A stretch of DNA of 64,000 nt from an uncultured Eubacteriales bacterium (lineage in GTDB: Bacteria > Bacillota > Clostridia > Oscillospirales > Oscillospiraceae). The notes beneath the pieces are model-generated. The model was not told the origin of the DNA, made no database searches, and saw only the letters and a program-made list of their open reading frames with translations. This document shows positions 1-8,254 of this stretch, piece after piece. Both the position numbers and the translations under genes were made by a program. The stretch lies in the NCBI GenBank assembly GCA_900546075.1, contig URBH01000001.1, positions 1 through 64,000 on the forward strand, read 5' to 3'. Each line of letters opens with the position of its first letter. Position 1 is the first letter of the stretch.

Positions 1-325
1 GAACGGTTAGTACGTATAAAATAGCTGGCTACAAAACGGCTACAAAATTCGTAAGGAACCTATGTACAGCCCGAAATACATGGATTATTTGGACGAAAAG
101 CGTATCGAGAGTGCATTTCATAACCCTAAATCAAAGCCTAAGACTTGAGTGGGAATAAAAAATCTGTGATACTGAGGGCTAAAAAGTCCTAGGGAAATCT
201 CAACTTTTTGATTCGCCACAGCTGGTTTGATAGCAAAATGATAGCAGCTCTTTTCAGCCAATTGTTCATTCCCATCAAAAGGGACAGGTGGCTTGCAGGT
301 TGCTTTCCAATCCGATAACGAGCAA

Positions 326-371
326 AATGCTCTGCTGAGTTTTTGAAACGAACTTAAGCAGAGCATTTTTT
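326..371 (+). terminator. Intrinsic terminator-like hairpin
   Basis: Arms AATGCTCTGCT (326-336) and AGCAGAGCATT (357-367) are perfect complements and are followed by a T-rich run on the + strand. A shorter T run follows on the - strand, so it may also end the leftward regulator gene at 379-915. Bases 1-325 hold no gene I can support. Confidence 0.7.
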
Positions 372-378
372 ATTTGCG

Positions 379-915
379 TTACACGATGTCTTTGAACTTG
401 GAAACCAAGTAATCGCTCAGTTCCTGGGAGGGACCGACCTTCCTGAATTTCCCGGAGGTGTCGTATTTGGGATAGTGGTAACGCCAGCGGTCATATTCTT
501 CCTGGGTGATTTCTTTATTTTTCAGCTTTGACATTTCGGCGTTCCAGGCTTCCAGCATTCTTTGAAGCTCAATGCCATCACTGCCACCCTTTACTGGATT
601 GACCCGCAGATGCACCTCTCCCTCACTTTCGCAGACCTCCAGACCATAACAGTCCCCCAGGGTAAAGAGGGTGTGCATCAGCCCAATTTCAGAATCAATG
701 TCCGGCACATTCAACGCATCGGGAGACACGTCCAGGGCGTTTGCTAAAGCAGCGGTTATGTCTGCTTTAGGAGACCGGGTTCCGTTTTCGTATTGGGCAA
801 GACGCACATCAGCGGAGCGTTCCGGAAAGCCGATAGCCATTCCAAGATATTTCTGGGTCATACCCCGCAGTGTGCGAAAAAAGTGAATTCGTTCACCAAT
901 TGCCATGACAGCCAT
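379..915 (-). CDS. XRE-family helix-turn-helix regulator
   Basis: A 178-residue protein with an N-terminal Cro/C1-type helix-turn-helix (about residues 6-65, with RTLRGMTQKYLG and LAQYENGTRSP) that should bind DNA. The C-terminal 110 residues are charged and match no domain I recognise. Proteins of this layout are common in mobile elements of Clostridia, which is family knowledge and not proof here. The first ATG (915) has no clear ribosome site; the ATG at 906 is an alternative. The DNA just upstream belongs to a truncated insertion sequence, so the native promoter may be lost. Target genes are unknown. Confidence 0.8.
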   Translation of the reverse strand: MAVMAIGERIHFFRTLRGMTQKYLGMAIGFPERSADVRLAQYENGTRSPKADITAALANALDVSPDALNVPDIDSEIGLMHTLFTLGDCYGLEVCESEGEVHLRVNPVKGGSDGIELQRMLEAWNAEMSKLKNKEITQEEYDRWRYHYPKYDTSGKFRKVGPSQELSDYLVSKFKDIV

Positions 916-916
916 C

Positions 917-1117
917 TTCTGTGTTGTCTTGTATATGGAAACATTCTTTGGCAGGTTGAAAAATGAGATGTTTTACGGTTGTAAGAAAGAATACACTTCT
1001 TTTAACGTCTTCTCAAAGGCAATCTCGGACTATATTGATTACTATAACAACAGAAGAATTCAAGCCTAAACGAAATGGATGCCTCCCATAAAATTCCGGG
1101 AAGCATCCATGATGTGA
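917..1117 (+). pseudogene. IS3-family (IS150-like) transposase, 3' remnant
   Basis: The frame reads METFFGRLKNEMFYG, then DYIDYYNNRRIQA, a TAA stop at 1067-1069, and TKWMPPIKFREASMM. This is the conserved C-terminus of IS3/IS150 OrfB integrase-like transposases, where a lysine codon normally sits in place of the stop. The rest of the transposase is missing upstream of about 917. The copy is therefore both truncated and carries a nonsense mutation; it is dead. The element's own end lies just downstream (1144-1168). Confidence 0.85.
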
Positions 1118-1143
1118 TACTAATTGTTCAATTCAAATTACGG

Positions 1144-1168
1144 TGTCCAGAAAACTGGGTACATATCA
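1144..1168. repeat. Terminal inverted-repeat end of the IS3 remnant
   Basis: On the - strand this reads TGATATGTACCCAGTTTTC followed by TGGACA, which resembles IS150-type ends (TGT...ACCCA.TTT..TGGAC). It lies 27 bases past the transposase stop, the usual spacing for a right end. The outer edge is about 1168, only 18 bases from the pgmB stop. The matching left end is absent from the window. Confidence 0.65.
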
Positions 1169-1186
1169 ACTACCATGGGGCTTCCC

Positions 1187-1825
1187 TTATAAAATTTCCG
1201 TCAGGTCAGACAGCTTCTTGATGGTTATATCGGAATTCGGATCATTTTCCCTTGACCGAATTCCAATGACCCGAAAATGTCCTGTTTCTGCGGCCTGGAC
1301 GCCGGATTCGGCATCCTCTATGACGATGGCCTGCTCCGGGGATATGCCCAGTAAGGAAGCAGCCAGGAAGAATACTTCCGGGTCCGGTTTGGACCGGGTG
1401 ATTTGTGTTCCGTCTGCAACGGCATCGAAGAAATGTTCCAGACCAAGCTGGGTCAAAATCTGCCGGGTATTCTTGCTGGAAGAGCCGATTGCCAGAAGAT
1501 AGCCCCGCTTCCGCAATGTTTGCAGGGCGTACCGGGTATCCTCGGACAAATCAGATGGGCGCATTGTTTGCAGATACTCCCGGTAAATCCGATTTTTCTT
1601 CTCCGCAAGTTCCCACTTTTCTTTCTCAGAAAAATGAGAACTTCGGTTTCCCAAAATGATTTCCAGGCTGTCCATACGGCTAACGCCGCGGAGCAGTTTG
1701 TTTTTCTGTTCGTCAAAGGGAATGTCCAGTCGATCTGCCAGAGCTTTCCATGCCAGATAGTGGTATCGGTCTGTAGAGCAGATCACACCGTCTAAATCAA
1801 AAATAATTGCGCGTATATCAGTCAT
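1187..1825 (-). CDS. pgmB: Beta-phosphoglucomutase (HAD family)
   Basis: Converts beta-glucose-1-phosphate to glucose-6-phosphate in the cytoplasm. A 212-residue HAD protein with nucleophile motif FDLDGV (D10, D12), a cap-domain segment TDRYHYLAWK and LRGVSR typical of beta-PGM, GSSS, SKPDPE (lysine of motif III) and EDAESG. The length is normal for the family. Its start overlaps the end of the upstream GH31 gene by 8 bases, so it is translated from the same mRNA. Beta-PGM needs the product of an inverting glycoside phosphorylase, which the GH65 enzyme at 10038-12038 would supply; that pairing is inference from context. Confidence 0.88.
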   Translation of the reverse strand: MTDIRAIIFDLDGVICSTDRYHYLAWKALADRLDIPFDEQKNKLLRGVSRMDSLEIILGNRSSHFSEKEKWELAEKKNRIYREYLQTMRPSDLSEDTRYALQTLRKRGYLLAIGSSSKNTRQILTQLGLEHFFDAVADGTQITRSKPDPEVFFLAASLLGISPEQAIVIEDAESGVQAAETGHFRVIGIRSRENDPNSDITIKKLSDLTEIL

Positions 1826-3575
1826 TTTTCAGTTGAAATCCATTTCTTGTGAACACCGGGAGTTTGTCTCCGGCATCGATGATGATTGTTTGGCTACCCG
1901 TGTAGATTTTCCCTGAGAAAAAGTCCGTCCAGGTTCCTTGAGGCAGATAAACCCCTCGGGAATGCGCATTTTCTTCCAGTAATGGCGCTACCAGCAGATC
2001 GTTTCCCAGCAGGTATTCGTCCTGACAGCAGAGAACGTTGGAGTCCTCCGGCCATTCGTATACCAGCGGGCGCAGGATTGGCTTGCTTTCCGTTACGCAC
2101 CTCTTTGCTGTTTCCCAGAGGTATGGGCGCAGCTGCTCGTGGAGCTTATGCCAGTAGCGCATTTCATCCAGAAATTCCGGCGCGTTATAAATCTGCGCCA
2201 TATTCCATGGGCTGCGCTCGTTATTCCCCTCCGCACCGGGCATCAGGTTCCGGAACTGTCCTCCGTCCGGTTCGGAATGCCATTGCATGATGGGGCAGAA
2301 GCAAGCCATCTGGGTGGCTCTGCGGTAAAGGTCCAGCGTCGGAAGCGGGCCGGCAAATCCGGCAATGTCAAAGCCCCAGAACAGAATACCGGATGCGGCT
2401 GCGGAAAGTCCGGCTTTCAGCACACTTGCAAGCTCCCGGTTTTGGGACTGCTGGTCGCCGCCCCAGTGGCAGGGAACAGTATGTTGCCCGGAGAAGCCTG
2501 CGCGGCTGAAAAGCACGCGCTCGCTGCCGATAAAATCCCGGTAGCTTTCCGTATAGTCCCGCGGATAGCGGTTGACTCCCTGCTGTCCTGTGCTGCCGTC
2601 GCAGAACTTTACGTCCGTGCTGTGAATGAACTCGCCGCCATCGGTCTTAAATCCGTCCACGCCCATGTCCAGCAGATATTGACGCTTGCCAAACCAGCTT
2701 GCCCTTGCGGCAGGGTTGGTGAAGTCCGGCACCATAGAGCCGGGAAACCATTTCCCTTGTGGAATATGGTAGGGCGTTCCGTCAGAGAAGCAGACGCATA
2801 GCTTCTGCTCGATTGCTTCCTCCCAGTCCAGTTTGTTTTGCAGGTTCGGCTTTTCCCCGGGTTCCAGCTGCTTGTAAACCGGAGCCTGCCAGAGAAGCAA
2901 CTTTTTTCCCGCGTTGTGGAGCTGCTGAATCATTTTGACGGGATCAGGCCAGGGCGATTCCGAAAAATCGAAATCCTCCAGGGAAAGGGGCGTACCATCC
3001 GCCTTGGGAACATATCTTGCCCCATTCCAGATGTAGAAGGTTGCTTCATCGCTCCAGGCTTCCAGGACGACCACGGAGGCGGGAAAATCGTAGGTGTCCA
3101 GCTTCTCTAACAGCTGCTCCACATCTGCCTGCTTGTTCCAGCGATTGGCGGAGACCCATACACCCAGTGCCCATTCCGGGGGGAGTGTGGCAGAGCCAAA
3201 GAGACACATATACTCCCGCAGCATGACCTCCGGGGTTCCGGAAAACAGAACAACATCGGCACATTCCGGAAGATTTACGCGGATTTCATCCTCCGCAAAG
3301 TCAAATTCCGTTGTCTCACAGGTATCGACATACACCCCAAAGCCGGTATCCGTCCAGAAGAAGGGCGTTGGATTGTAGGTCTTATCGCCCTGAAAGCAGA
3401 ATTTTTCCTCTACGCGGTTGACAACATGGTGCCCCTTCTGATTCAGAGAATCGAATTTCTCCCCCATTCCATAGGCACCGTTGTATTGCAGATAAATTGT
3501 CAGTGTTTTCCCCTGACGGGACAGTTTTGCCGCACCATAGGAGATTTCTTTTTCCTTGTAAGAAACTTTTCGCAT
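1818..3575 (-). CDS. GH31 family alpha-glycosidase
   Basis: A cytoplasmic retaining alpha-glycosidase (alpha-glucosidase or alpha-xylosidase type). The (beta/alpha)8 barrel carries FKTDGGE with the expected nucleophile D312 and HWGGDQ with the expected acid/base D374; FWGFDIAGF follows. At 585 residues it is shorter than most GH31 proteins, mainly because the N-terminal beta-sandwich is reduced, and no signal peptide is seen. The start at 3575 has AAGGGG 8 bases upstream and sits 2 bases after the permease stop. It would trim imported oligosaccharides. Substrate cannot be set from sequence. Confidence 0.88.
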   Translation of the reverse strand: MRKVSYKEKEISYGAAKLSRQGKTLTIYLQYNGAYGMGEKFDSLNQKGHHVVNRVEEKFCFQGDKTYNPTPFFWTDTGFGVYVDTCETTEFDFAEDEIRVNLPECADVVLFSGTPEVMLREYMCLFGSATLPPEWALGVWVSANRWNKQADVEQLLEKLDTYDFPASVVVLEAWSDEATFYIWNGARYVPKADGTPLSLEDFDFSESPWPDPVKMIQQLHNAGKKLLLWQAPVYKQLEPGEKPNLQNKLDWEEAIEQKLCVCFSDGTPYHIPQGKWFPGSMVPDFTNPAARASWFGKRQYLLDMGVDGFKTDGGEFIHSTDVKFCDGSTGQQGVNRYPRDYTESYRDFIGSERVLFSRAGFSGQHTVPCHWGGDQQSQNRELASVLKAGLSAAASGILFWGFDIAGFAGPLPTLDLYRRATQMACFCPIMQWHSEPDGGQFRNLMPGAEGNNERSPWNMAQIYNAPEFLDEMRYWHKLHEQLRPYLWETAKRCVTESKPILRPLVYEWPEDSNVLCCQDEYLLGNDLLVAPLLEENAHSRGVYLPQGTWTDFFSGKIYTGSQTIIIDAGDKLPVFTRNGFQLKND

Positions 3576-3577
3576 AG

Positions 3578-4405
3578 TTACCCCTTAATGCCGCCAGCCA
3601 TCATTCCGTCCTTGAATTGACGCTGAGCTACAATGTAAATCAGAATAATGGGAATCATGGAGATCAGACTGCCGGCCATGAGCACATTGTACTCCGTGGC
3701 ATACTGGCCGTTCAATGTGGACAGGGCAATAGGCAGTGTCATCTTATTTTTGTTGGTCAGCATGAGTAGCGGCCACAGATAATCGTTCCAGGATTCCATG
3801 AACGTTGTAATGGACAGCGTAGCCAGGCTTGGAACGCATAGCGGCAGCGCAACCTTGCGGAATACCTGAAATACATTGGCTCCGTCAATCCTTGCGGCGT
3901 CCAGAAAATCGTTGGGGATCGTGCGCATCTGCTGTACCAGCATGAACACCGCAAAGGGGCGGAAGACGGAAGGTAGAATCACGCTGGCGTAGCTGTCAAT
4001 AAGCCCCATGCGATTCATCACGACGAACAACGGAATCATCGTTACTTGAGTGGGAATCATCATGGTTGCAAGATAGCACCGCAGGAGCAGGCTGTTCCCC
4101 GGAAACTGGAGCTTTGCAAACGCGAAAGCCGCCATGGAGGAGGAAAGCAGCGTAATAATCGTATAGCTTACAGAGATAAACAGGGAGTTCCCAATGGTTT
4201 TGGCAAAGGGAAACTTGGAGAATACCTTGATATAGGCGGCAAGGGTCGGTTCTTCCGGTATCCACTGGATCGGAATAGACATCAACGCACCGCGGCTTTT
4301 GAAGGATGTGGAGATCATCCACAGAAAGGGAATCATCGCAATGACCGCCAGGAGAATTGCGACAACATAAAAGCACACCGTCCCCAGCTTTTTCTTAGTT
4401 GTCAT
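3578..4405 (-). CDS. Sugar ABC transporter permease, MalG type
   Basis: A 275-residue inner-membrane permease with about six transmembrane helices. It carries the EAA loop that contacts the ATPase (DAARIDGANVFQVFRKVALP). It pairs with the MalF-type permease encoded just upstream, overlapping it by 11 bases, and with the binding protein at 5386. No ATPase gene is present in the locus; CUT1 systems of Firmicutes commonly share an MsmK-like ATPase encoded elsewhere, so that is expected. Confidence 0.92.
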   Translation of the reverse strand: MTTKKKLGTVCFYVVAILLAVIAMIPFLWMISTSFKSRGALMSIPIQWIPEEPTLAAYIKVFSKFPFAKTIGNSLFISVSYTIITLLSSSMAAFAFAKLQFPGNSLLLRCYLATMMIPTQVTMIPLFVVMNRMGLIDSYASVILPSVFRPFAVFMLVQQMRTIPNDFLDAARIDGANVFQVFRKVALPLCVPSLATLSITTFMESWNDYLWPLLMLTNKNKMTLPIALSTLNGQYATEYNVLMAGSLISMIPIILIYIVAQRQFKDGMMAGGIKG

Positions 4406-5315
4406 AGTGTACCCACCTTTCCTGACCCTTCATTTGAATGGCCGTAAACACCATAATAATTGCGAACAAAATCCAGGAGAATGCCGAAGCATAGCCCATG
4501 CGATAATACCGGAAGCCGTAATTGTAAATCCGCTCCACCATAACCTGCGTCGCGCCGTTGGGGCCGCCGCCGGTCATAATCATGATCTGTGGAAACAGCT
4601 GGAACGCGTTGATCATTCCAACAATCAACACATAGAAAATCGACGGAGTCAGAAGCGGCAGTGTGATTCTCATAAATTTGACCCATCCGTTTGCGCCGTC
4701 CAGACCCGCCGCTTCATAGTAGGTCTTGTTGATGCCGACAACGCCGGACAGCAATATCAAGCCGAAGAAGCCCATATCCTTCCAGACAGACACCAGTACA
4801 ATGGCAGGCATAGCCCACTTTTCATCGGTCAGCCAGCCGGGGCCTTGGATACCGAATATGGACAGAATACCATTCAGTGCGCCGTACTGCGGGGACAGTA
4901 CCGATTTCCAGATCAAAGAGGCTGCAACCCAGCTGGTAAGCACGGGGATATAGTACACGACCCGGAAAAAGCCGATTCCCCGCCGTGTCTGGCTAAGCAG
5001 GGTTGCGACCAGAAGAGACGCTGCAAGCATCAAGGGAATATAGAGGACGATATATTCGGCAGTATTTCCCAAGGTTCTCCAGAATTCTGTACTGGTCAAG
5101 ATTTTCTTGTAGTTTTCCAGCCCGATAAAGTGCTCCTGGAGAAAGCCGGGGTCTGTCAGCTTTGCCAGCCCGTTCCAGTCCGTCAGGCTGATCATGCCGG
5201 AGATAATCAGGGGCAATACACTGAAAATCAGCATACCGATCAGGCTGGGCAGCAAAAACGGGGAGGCTGTCAGCAATCCGCCGGCCTGTTTTCGTGGGCT
5301 TATTCTGCGTTTCAT
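4395..5315 (-). CDS. Sugar ABC transporter permease, MalF/UgpA type
   Basis: A 306-residue permease with about six transmembrane helices and the EAA motif (YEAAGLDGANGWVKFMRITL). It forms the heterodimeric channel with the MalG-type partner. GGAGGG lies 5 bases before the ATG at 5315. The N-terminus is short and basic (MKRRISPRKQAGG), as in other MalF/UgpA proteins. A strong terminator-like hairpin separates it from the binding-protein gene, which should lower its expression relative to that gene. Confidence 0.92.
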   Translation of the reverse strand: MKRRISPRKQAGGLLTASPFLLPSLIGMLIFSVLPLIISGMISLTDWNGLAKLTDPGFLQEHFIGLENYKKILTSTEFWRTLGNTAEYIVLYIPLMLAASLLVATLLSQTRRGIGFFRVVYYIPVLTSWVAASLIWKSVLSPQYGALNGILSIFGIQGPGWLTDEKWAMPAIVLVSVWKDMGFFGLILLSGVVGINKTYYEAAGLDGANGWVKFMRITLPLLTPSIFYVLIVGMINAFQLFPQIMIMTGGGPNGATQVMVERIYNYGFRYYRMGYASAFSWILFAIIMVFTAIQMKGQERWVHYDN

Positions 5316-5338
5316 AGAATCCCTCCATATGCCTTGTG

Positions 5339-5375
5339 AAAAAAATCAGGGCCGCCGCGCTTGCTGCGGCGGCCC
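5339..5375 (-). terminator. Hairpin with T-run between binding protein and permease genes
   Basis: Arms GGGCCGCCGC (5349-5358) and GCGGCGGCCC (5366-5375) pair perfectly and, read leftward, are followed by TGATTTTTTT. It sits inside the operon, so partial termination would give more binding protein than permease, a known layout for ABC importers. Confidence 0.75.
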
Positions 5376-5385
5376 CATCCGGGAA

Positions 5386-6699
5386 TTATCCGAGAGTGAT
5401 CTGCGCTTCACATTCCGCCTGTGCCTGATCCAGGGCTTCCTGTACGGTGATGGTCCCCTCCGCTGCCGCGGCGAGCTTCTGGGTGATGATGTCGCTCATA
5501 AGGGCGTAATCCTCAATGACCGGAGGCATAACCAGGTAATCCAGGCTTTCAAACACGGCCTTGCGGTTGTCGGGAGGCGTGATTTCCAGGTAGCTGGACA
5601 GGGCGTTCAAATCCTTCAGAGCAGGTAGATCCCAACCGGCAGCCAGACGAATGTCGGCGGATTCCGTGCTGGAGGTCAGCCATGCCAGCCAGGTGGCAAC
5701 CGCTTCGGGATACTTGGTGTCGGGGCTCATAACGACGCAGTTGGAGAAGAAGTGGGTAGCCTTCTGGGTGCTGCCGGGCTCTACGGCGATGTCCCAGGCA
5801 AAGTCGCAGCCTTCCGTGAAGGTGGCGAAGGCCCAGATGCCGGTGGGAATCATGCCCAGACGGCCGCTCATAAACATATCCCAGTCGCCCATGCCGCCCT
5901 GCTGGGCTGCGTTGGGCTGCACATTGGAGACCAGAACCCGGTCAACCAGGGTCTGCGCTGCCTTCAGATTTTCGGGGGAGTTGATGGTAAACTGGGTCTT
6001 ATCCGCATTCAGCAGAGCGCCGCCGTACTGGGCAACGACCTTGAAGAACTCATTATAAGTAATGGGCTGCCAGATGCCGTAAATGTCATCGCCCAGGGCG
6101 CGGATTGCTTCTGCGGCGGCCTGTACGTCGTCCTGCGTCCAATCGTTGGTGGGATAGGAAACGCCGGCCTGGTCAAACAGATCCTTGTTGTAGATCAGAA
6201 CAACGTTGGAAAAGCTCTCGGGCAGACCGTACTGCTTGCCGTTCACGCAGAAAGCGTTCAGCGCGGTATCATTCAGTCCGCTTACATCTACACCGGAGAT
6301 TTCAGCCAGCAGACCCTTGTTGGCATAGGCTGCGAAGTTCTCGATGTTCAGCTCATAGCAGTCGGGGGCAGTGCCGCCGGCAACGCGGGTCTGCATCTGG
6401 GTAAAGTAGTCGTCGTAACCGATGGTTTCCACATCAACCTTGATATCGGGATGGGAAGCCTCGAAAGCCTCCACCATCTTGGCAAGAGTCTCCTCGTTTC
6501 CGCCGGAGGAGTTAAAATTGCAGTAGGTGATGGTAACGGGGTCAGCGGCTTTTTCGGTGGCTGCCGCAGGCTGCGTATCGGCGCTTTGGGAGACCGCCTG
6601 GGTCGCCGAGGGTGTGCCGGAAGCGGCGCCGCAGGCAGAGAGAACCATCAGCATGGCGAGCAGCGCGGCGATGAACGAAAAAATCTTTGTTGTTTTCAT
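5386..6699 (-). CDS. Extracellular sugar-binding lipoprotein (family 1)
   Basis: Captures the sugar outside the cell and delivers it to the two permeases. The 437-residue protein has a lipoprotein signal peptide (KIFSFIAALLAMLMVLSACG; lipid cysteine in LSAC) and a type-1 solute-binding fold (TITYCNFNSSGG, AFEASHPDIKVDVE, TAPDCYELN). I chose the ATG at 6699 because AGGAGG lies 7 bases upstream; an in-frame ATG at 6741 has no such site and would put a charged stretch before the signal. It is the first gene of the leftward operon. Confidence 0.9.
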   Translation of the reverse strand: MKTTKIFSFIAALLAMLMVLSACGAASGTPSATQAVSQSADTQPAAATEKAADPVTITYCNFNSSGGNEETLAKMVEAFEASHPDIKVDVETIGYDDYFTQMQTRVAGGTAPDCYELNIENFAAYANKGLLAEISGVDVSGLNDTALNAFCVNGKQYGLPESFSNVVLIYNKDLFDQAGVSYPTNDWTQDDVQAAAEAIRALGDDIYGIWQPITYNEFFKVVAQYGGALLNADKTQFTINSPENLKAAQTLVDRVLVSNVQPNAAQQGGMGDWDMFMSGRLGMIPTGIWAFATFTEGCDFAWDIAVEPGSTQKATHFFSNCVVMSPDTKYPEAVATWLAWLTSSTESADIRLAAGWDLPALKDLNALSSYLEITPPDNRKAVFESLDYLVMPPVIEDYALMSDIITQKLAAAAEGTITVQEALDQAQAECEAQITLG

Positions 6700-6787
6700 T
6701 TTGTTTCCTCCTGATGTTGTTGATTTTTTCGCTCTTCTCACCTATAATTGGATTTGGTGAAAAGAGTGGCGTGTCGATTCTTTTCCC

Positions 6788-6833
6788 AGCGGTTTGCACA
6801 ATCTTTTGCGGGGCTGTGCAGACCGCTTTTTTA
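6788..6833 (+). terminator. Dyad with + strand T-run upstream of the binding-protein gene
   Basis: AGCGGTTTGCACA (6788-6800) pairs with TGTGCAGACCGCT (6815-6827) except at one position, and TTTTTT follows on the + strand. No rightward gene precedes it. It may stop antisense transcription or act as a two-half operator for the leftward operon. I could not place a convincing leftward promoter in 6700-6880. Confidence 0.4.
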
Positions 6834-6876
6834 CACCTCCTTCTGTGGGCACTGCGGGGATACCGCAGAAGAAAAC

Positions 6877-7044
6877 TTATACGAGTTTTTAATAAAACGC
6901 TTAAAAGCGTTTTATTCGGCCGCAGGATTGCGGCCACTGCCGCTAAAAAACGAAGTCAATACATTTCTTACCGCCGCCCAGGCGGTCTGCCGTGAAACGG
7001 CTTTCATAAAATGATGAAATCATTTTATGAAGAAATAGTATTAT
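6877..7044. repeat. Multi-hairpin intergenic repeat, copy 1 (MITE-like)
   Basis: 168 bases nearly identical to 16912-17086. It contains AATAAAACGCTT/AAGCGTTTTATT, GGCCGCA/TGCGGCC, ACCGCC/GGCGGT, GCCGT/ACGGC and a 13-base stem around ATAAAATGAT. The two ends are imperfect inverted repeats (15 of 19 bases). This copy lacks 7 bases (AGCGGCC) found in copy 2. The last bases overlap the lacI-type gene's stop codon. No reading frame of note. Confidence 0.85.
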
Positions 7045-8066
7045 TTTGCATTCAGGTTCCGGACAGATCCCCGTGGGATCAGTTCCAGAGGAAGAATTTC
7101 TTCCTGCTTGGGAAGCGCCGGATTCTCAATATGCTTCAGCAAAAGCTCCACGGCGCGCTGGCCTTTCAGAGAAATTTGCTGACGGATTGTCGTCAGACCG
7201 GGAGTCAGATATTGCGCAACCTCCACATCGTCGAAGCCCACAACGGAATAGTCGTTCGGAACGCTCTTCCCGGCTTCAAAAAGTCCTTTGATTGCGCCGA
7301 TGGCCAAAATGTCGGCGGCGGCCACAATGCCGGTTACAGGGAGCTTTGCCGTCAATAGCTGCTGTGCAAGGGAAATGCCGCTGCTGTATTCGATCTGACC
7401 CTCAAAAACATACTCTTTCCGATAGGGAACGGAAAACTCCTGCAATGCTTGCTGGTAGCCCAGCAGCCGCTTCTTCATGACGCCGTTCTCTTTCATCTGG
7501 CCTGTAAGGAAAGCAATGTGGCTGTGGCCATTTTCCAGCATATACCGGGTGGCAAGGTAACTGCCGTAAGCGTCATCAATACGGATATTGTGATAATAGT
7601 GATCGTTGCAGTAGCTGTCGATCAGGACAATCGGGATTTGCGTTTTCTTCATTTCCTGATAGAATTCGTCCGGGTACATACCGATCACGATGATGCCATC
7701 CAGGTTTCGCTGCTTGGCCAGCGTCAGATAGCTTTCATTGGCATCCGTTGCGGAAATCAGAATGTGATAGCCCTGTTGGCGGGCATAGTATTCGATACTG
7801 CCCAGAACCTCACTGTAAAAGCTGTTCTGAAACATCAGCCGGTCGCCGGGCTCCGTTTGAGGAACCACAACGCCAATCAGCTTGGAATCCCGCATACTCA
7901 ATCCGCGGGCATTGAGATCCGGTACGTAGTCCAGCTCCGCAATGGCATCATGGATACGCTGCTTTGTCTCATCTGAAATTGTCCGTTTTCCACTGAGTGC
8001 ATAGGAAACGGTTGCGGTGGATACGCCCGCAAGCTGGGCGACATCTTTCAGGGTTGCTCTGGCCAC
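7041..8066 (-). CDS. LacI-family transcriptional repressor
   Basis: A 341-residue regulator with an N-terminal LacI helix-turn-helix (LKDVAQLAGV, VSTATVSYAL) and hinge (YVPDLNARGL), then a periplasmic-binding-protein-like effector domain. It very probably controls both flanking operons: near-identical 16-base palindromes of LacI type lie just before its own start (8086-8101) and at the start of the rightward operon (8218-8233). The effector is likely the imported sugar or a breakdown product. AAGGAAGGA lies 10 bases before the ATG at 8066. Confidence 0.93.
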   Translation of the reverse strand: MARATLKDVAQLAGVSTATVSYALSGKRTISDETKQRIHDAIAELDYVPDLNARGLSMRDSKLIGVVVPQTEPGDRLMFQNSFYSEVLGSIEYYARQQGYHILISATDANESYLTLAKQRNLDGIIVIGMYPDEFYQEMKKTQIPIVLIDSYCNDHYYHNIRIDDAYGSYLATRYMLENGHSHIAFLTGQMKENGVMKKRLLGYQQALQEFSVPYRKEYVFEGQIEYSSGISLAQQLLTAKLPVTGIVAAADILAIGAIKGLFEAGKSVPNDYSVVGFDDVEVAQYLTPGLTTIRQQISLKGQRAVELLLKHIENPALPKQEEILPLELIPRGSVRNLNAK

Positions 8067-8085
8067 GGTATGTCGTTCCTTCCTT

Positions 8086-8101
8086 GTTTAATCGCTTAAA
8101 C
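8086..8101. promoter_or_regulatory. LacI-type operator 1
   Basis: GTTTAATCGCTTAAAC, a 16-base near-palindrome with central CG, 20 bases upstream of the regulator's start. It differs from operator 2 at one base, so it probably serves autoregulation. Confidence 0.75.
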
Positions 8102-8174
8102 ATCTTTCTAGCCTCATGATACAAGCTGCATTTGCATTTGTCAAGAACTTTTTTGCATTTTGTGAAATTTGCCA

Positions 8175-8202
8175 TTGACAAGATTTTGTTTTTTGTTATA
8201 CT
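8175..8202 (+). promoter_or_regulatory. Promoter of the rightward glycosidase operon
   Basis: TTGACA (8175-8180), a 16-base spacer and TATACT (8197-8202). The perfect operator at 8218-8233 covers the initially transcribed region, fitting repression by the adjacent LacI protein. Confidence 0.75.
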
Positions 8203-8217
8203 TGATACATGAAAACT

Positions 8218-8233
8218 GTTTAATCGATTAAAC
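8218..8233. promoter_or_regulatory. LacI-type operator 2
   Basis: GTTTAATCGATTAAAC, a perfect 16-base palindrome with the central CG typical of LacI-family sites, 15 bases after the -10 box and 21 bases before the glycosidase start. Confidence 0.82.
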
Positions 8234-8254
8234 AATCTACTGAGAGGTGTTTCT

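Noticed and set aside
62..148. A 28-codon frame (MYSPKYMDYLDEKRIESAFH and on) near the left edge, beside a direct repeat GGCTACAAAA (27-36, 38-47)
   Set aside because: Too short, no ribosome site, stops just upstream, and no recognisable family. It might be the tail of a recombinase, but nothing proves it.
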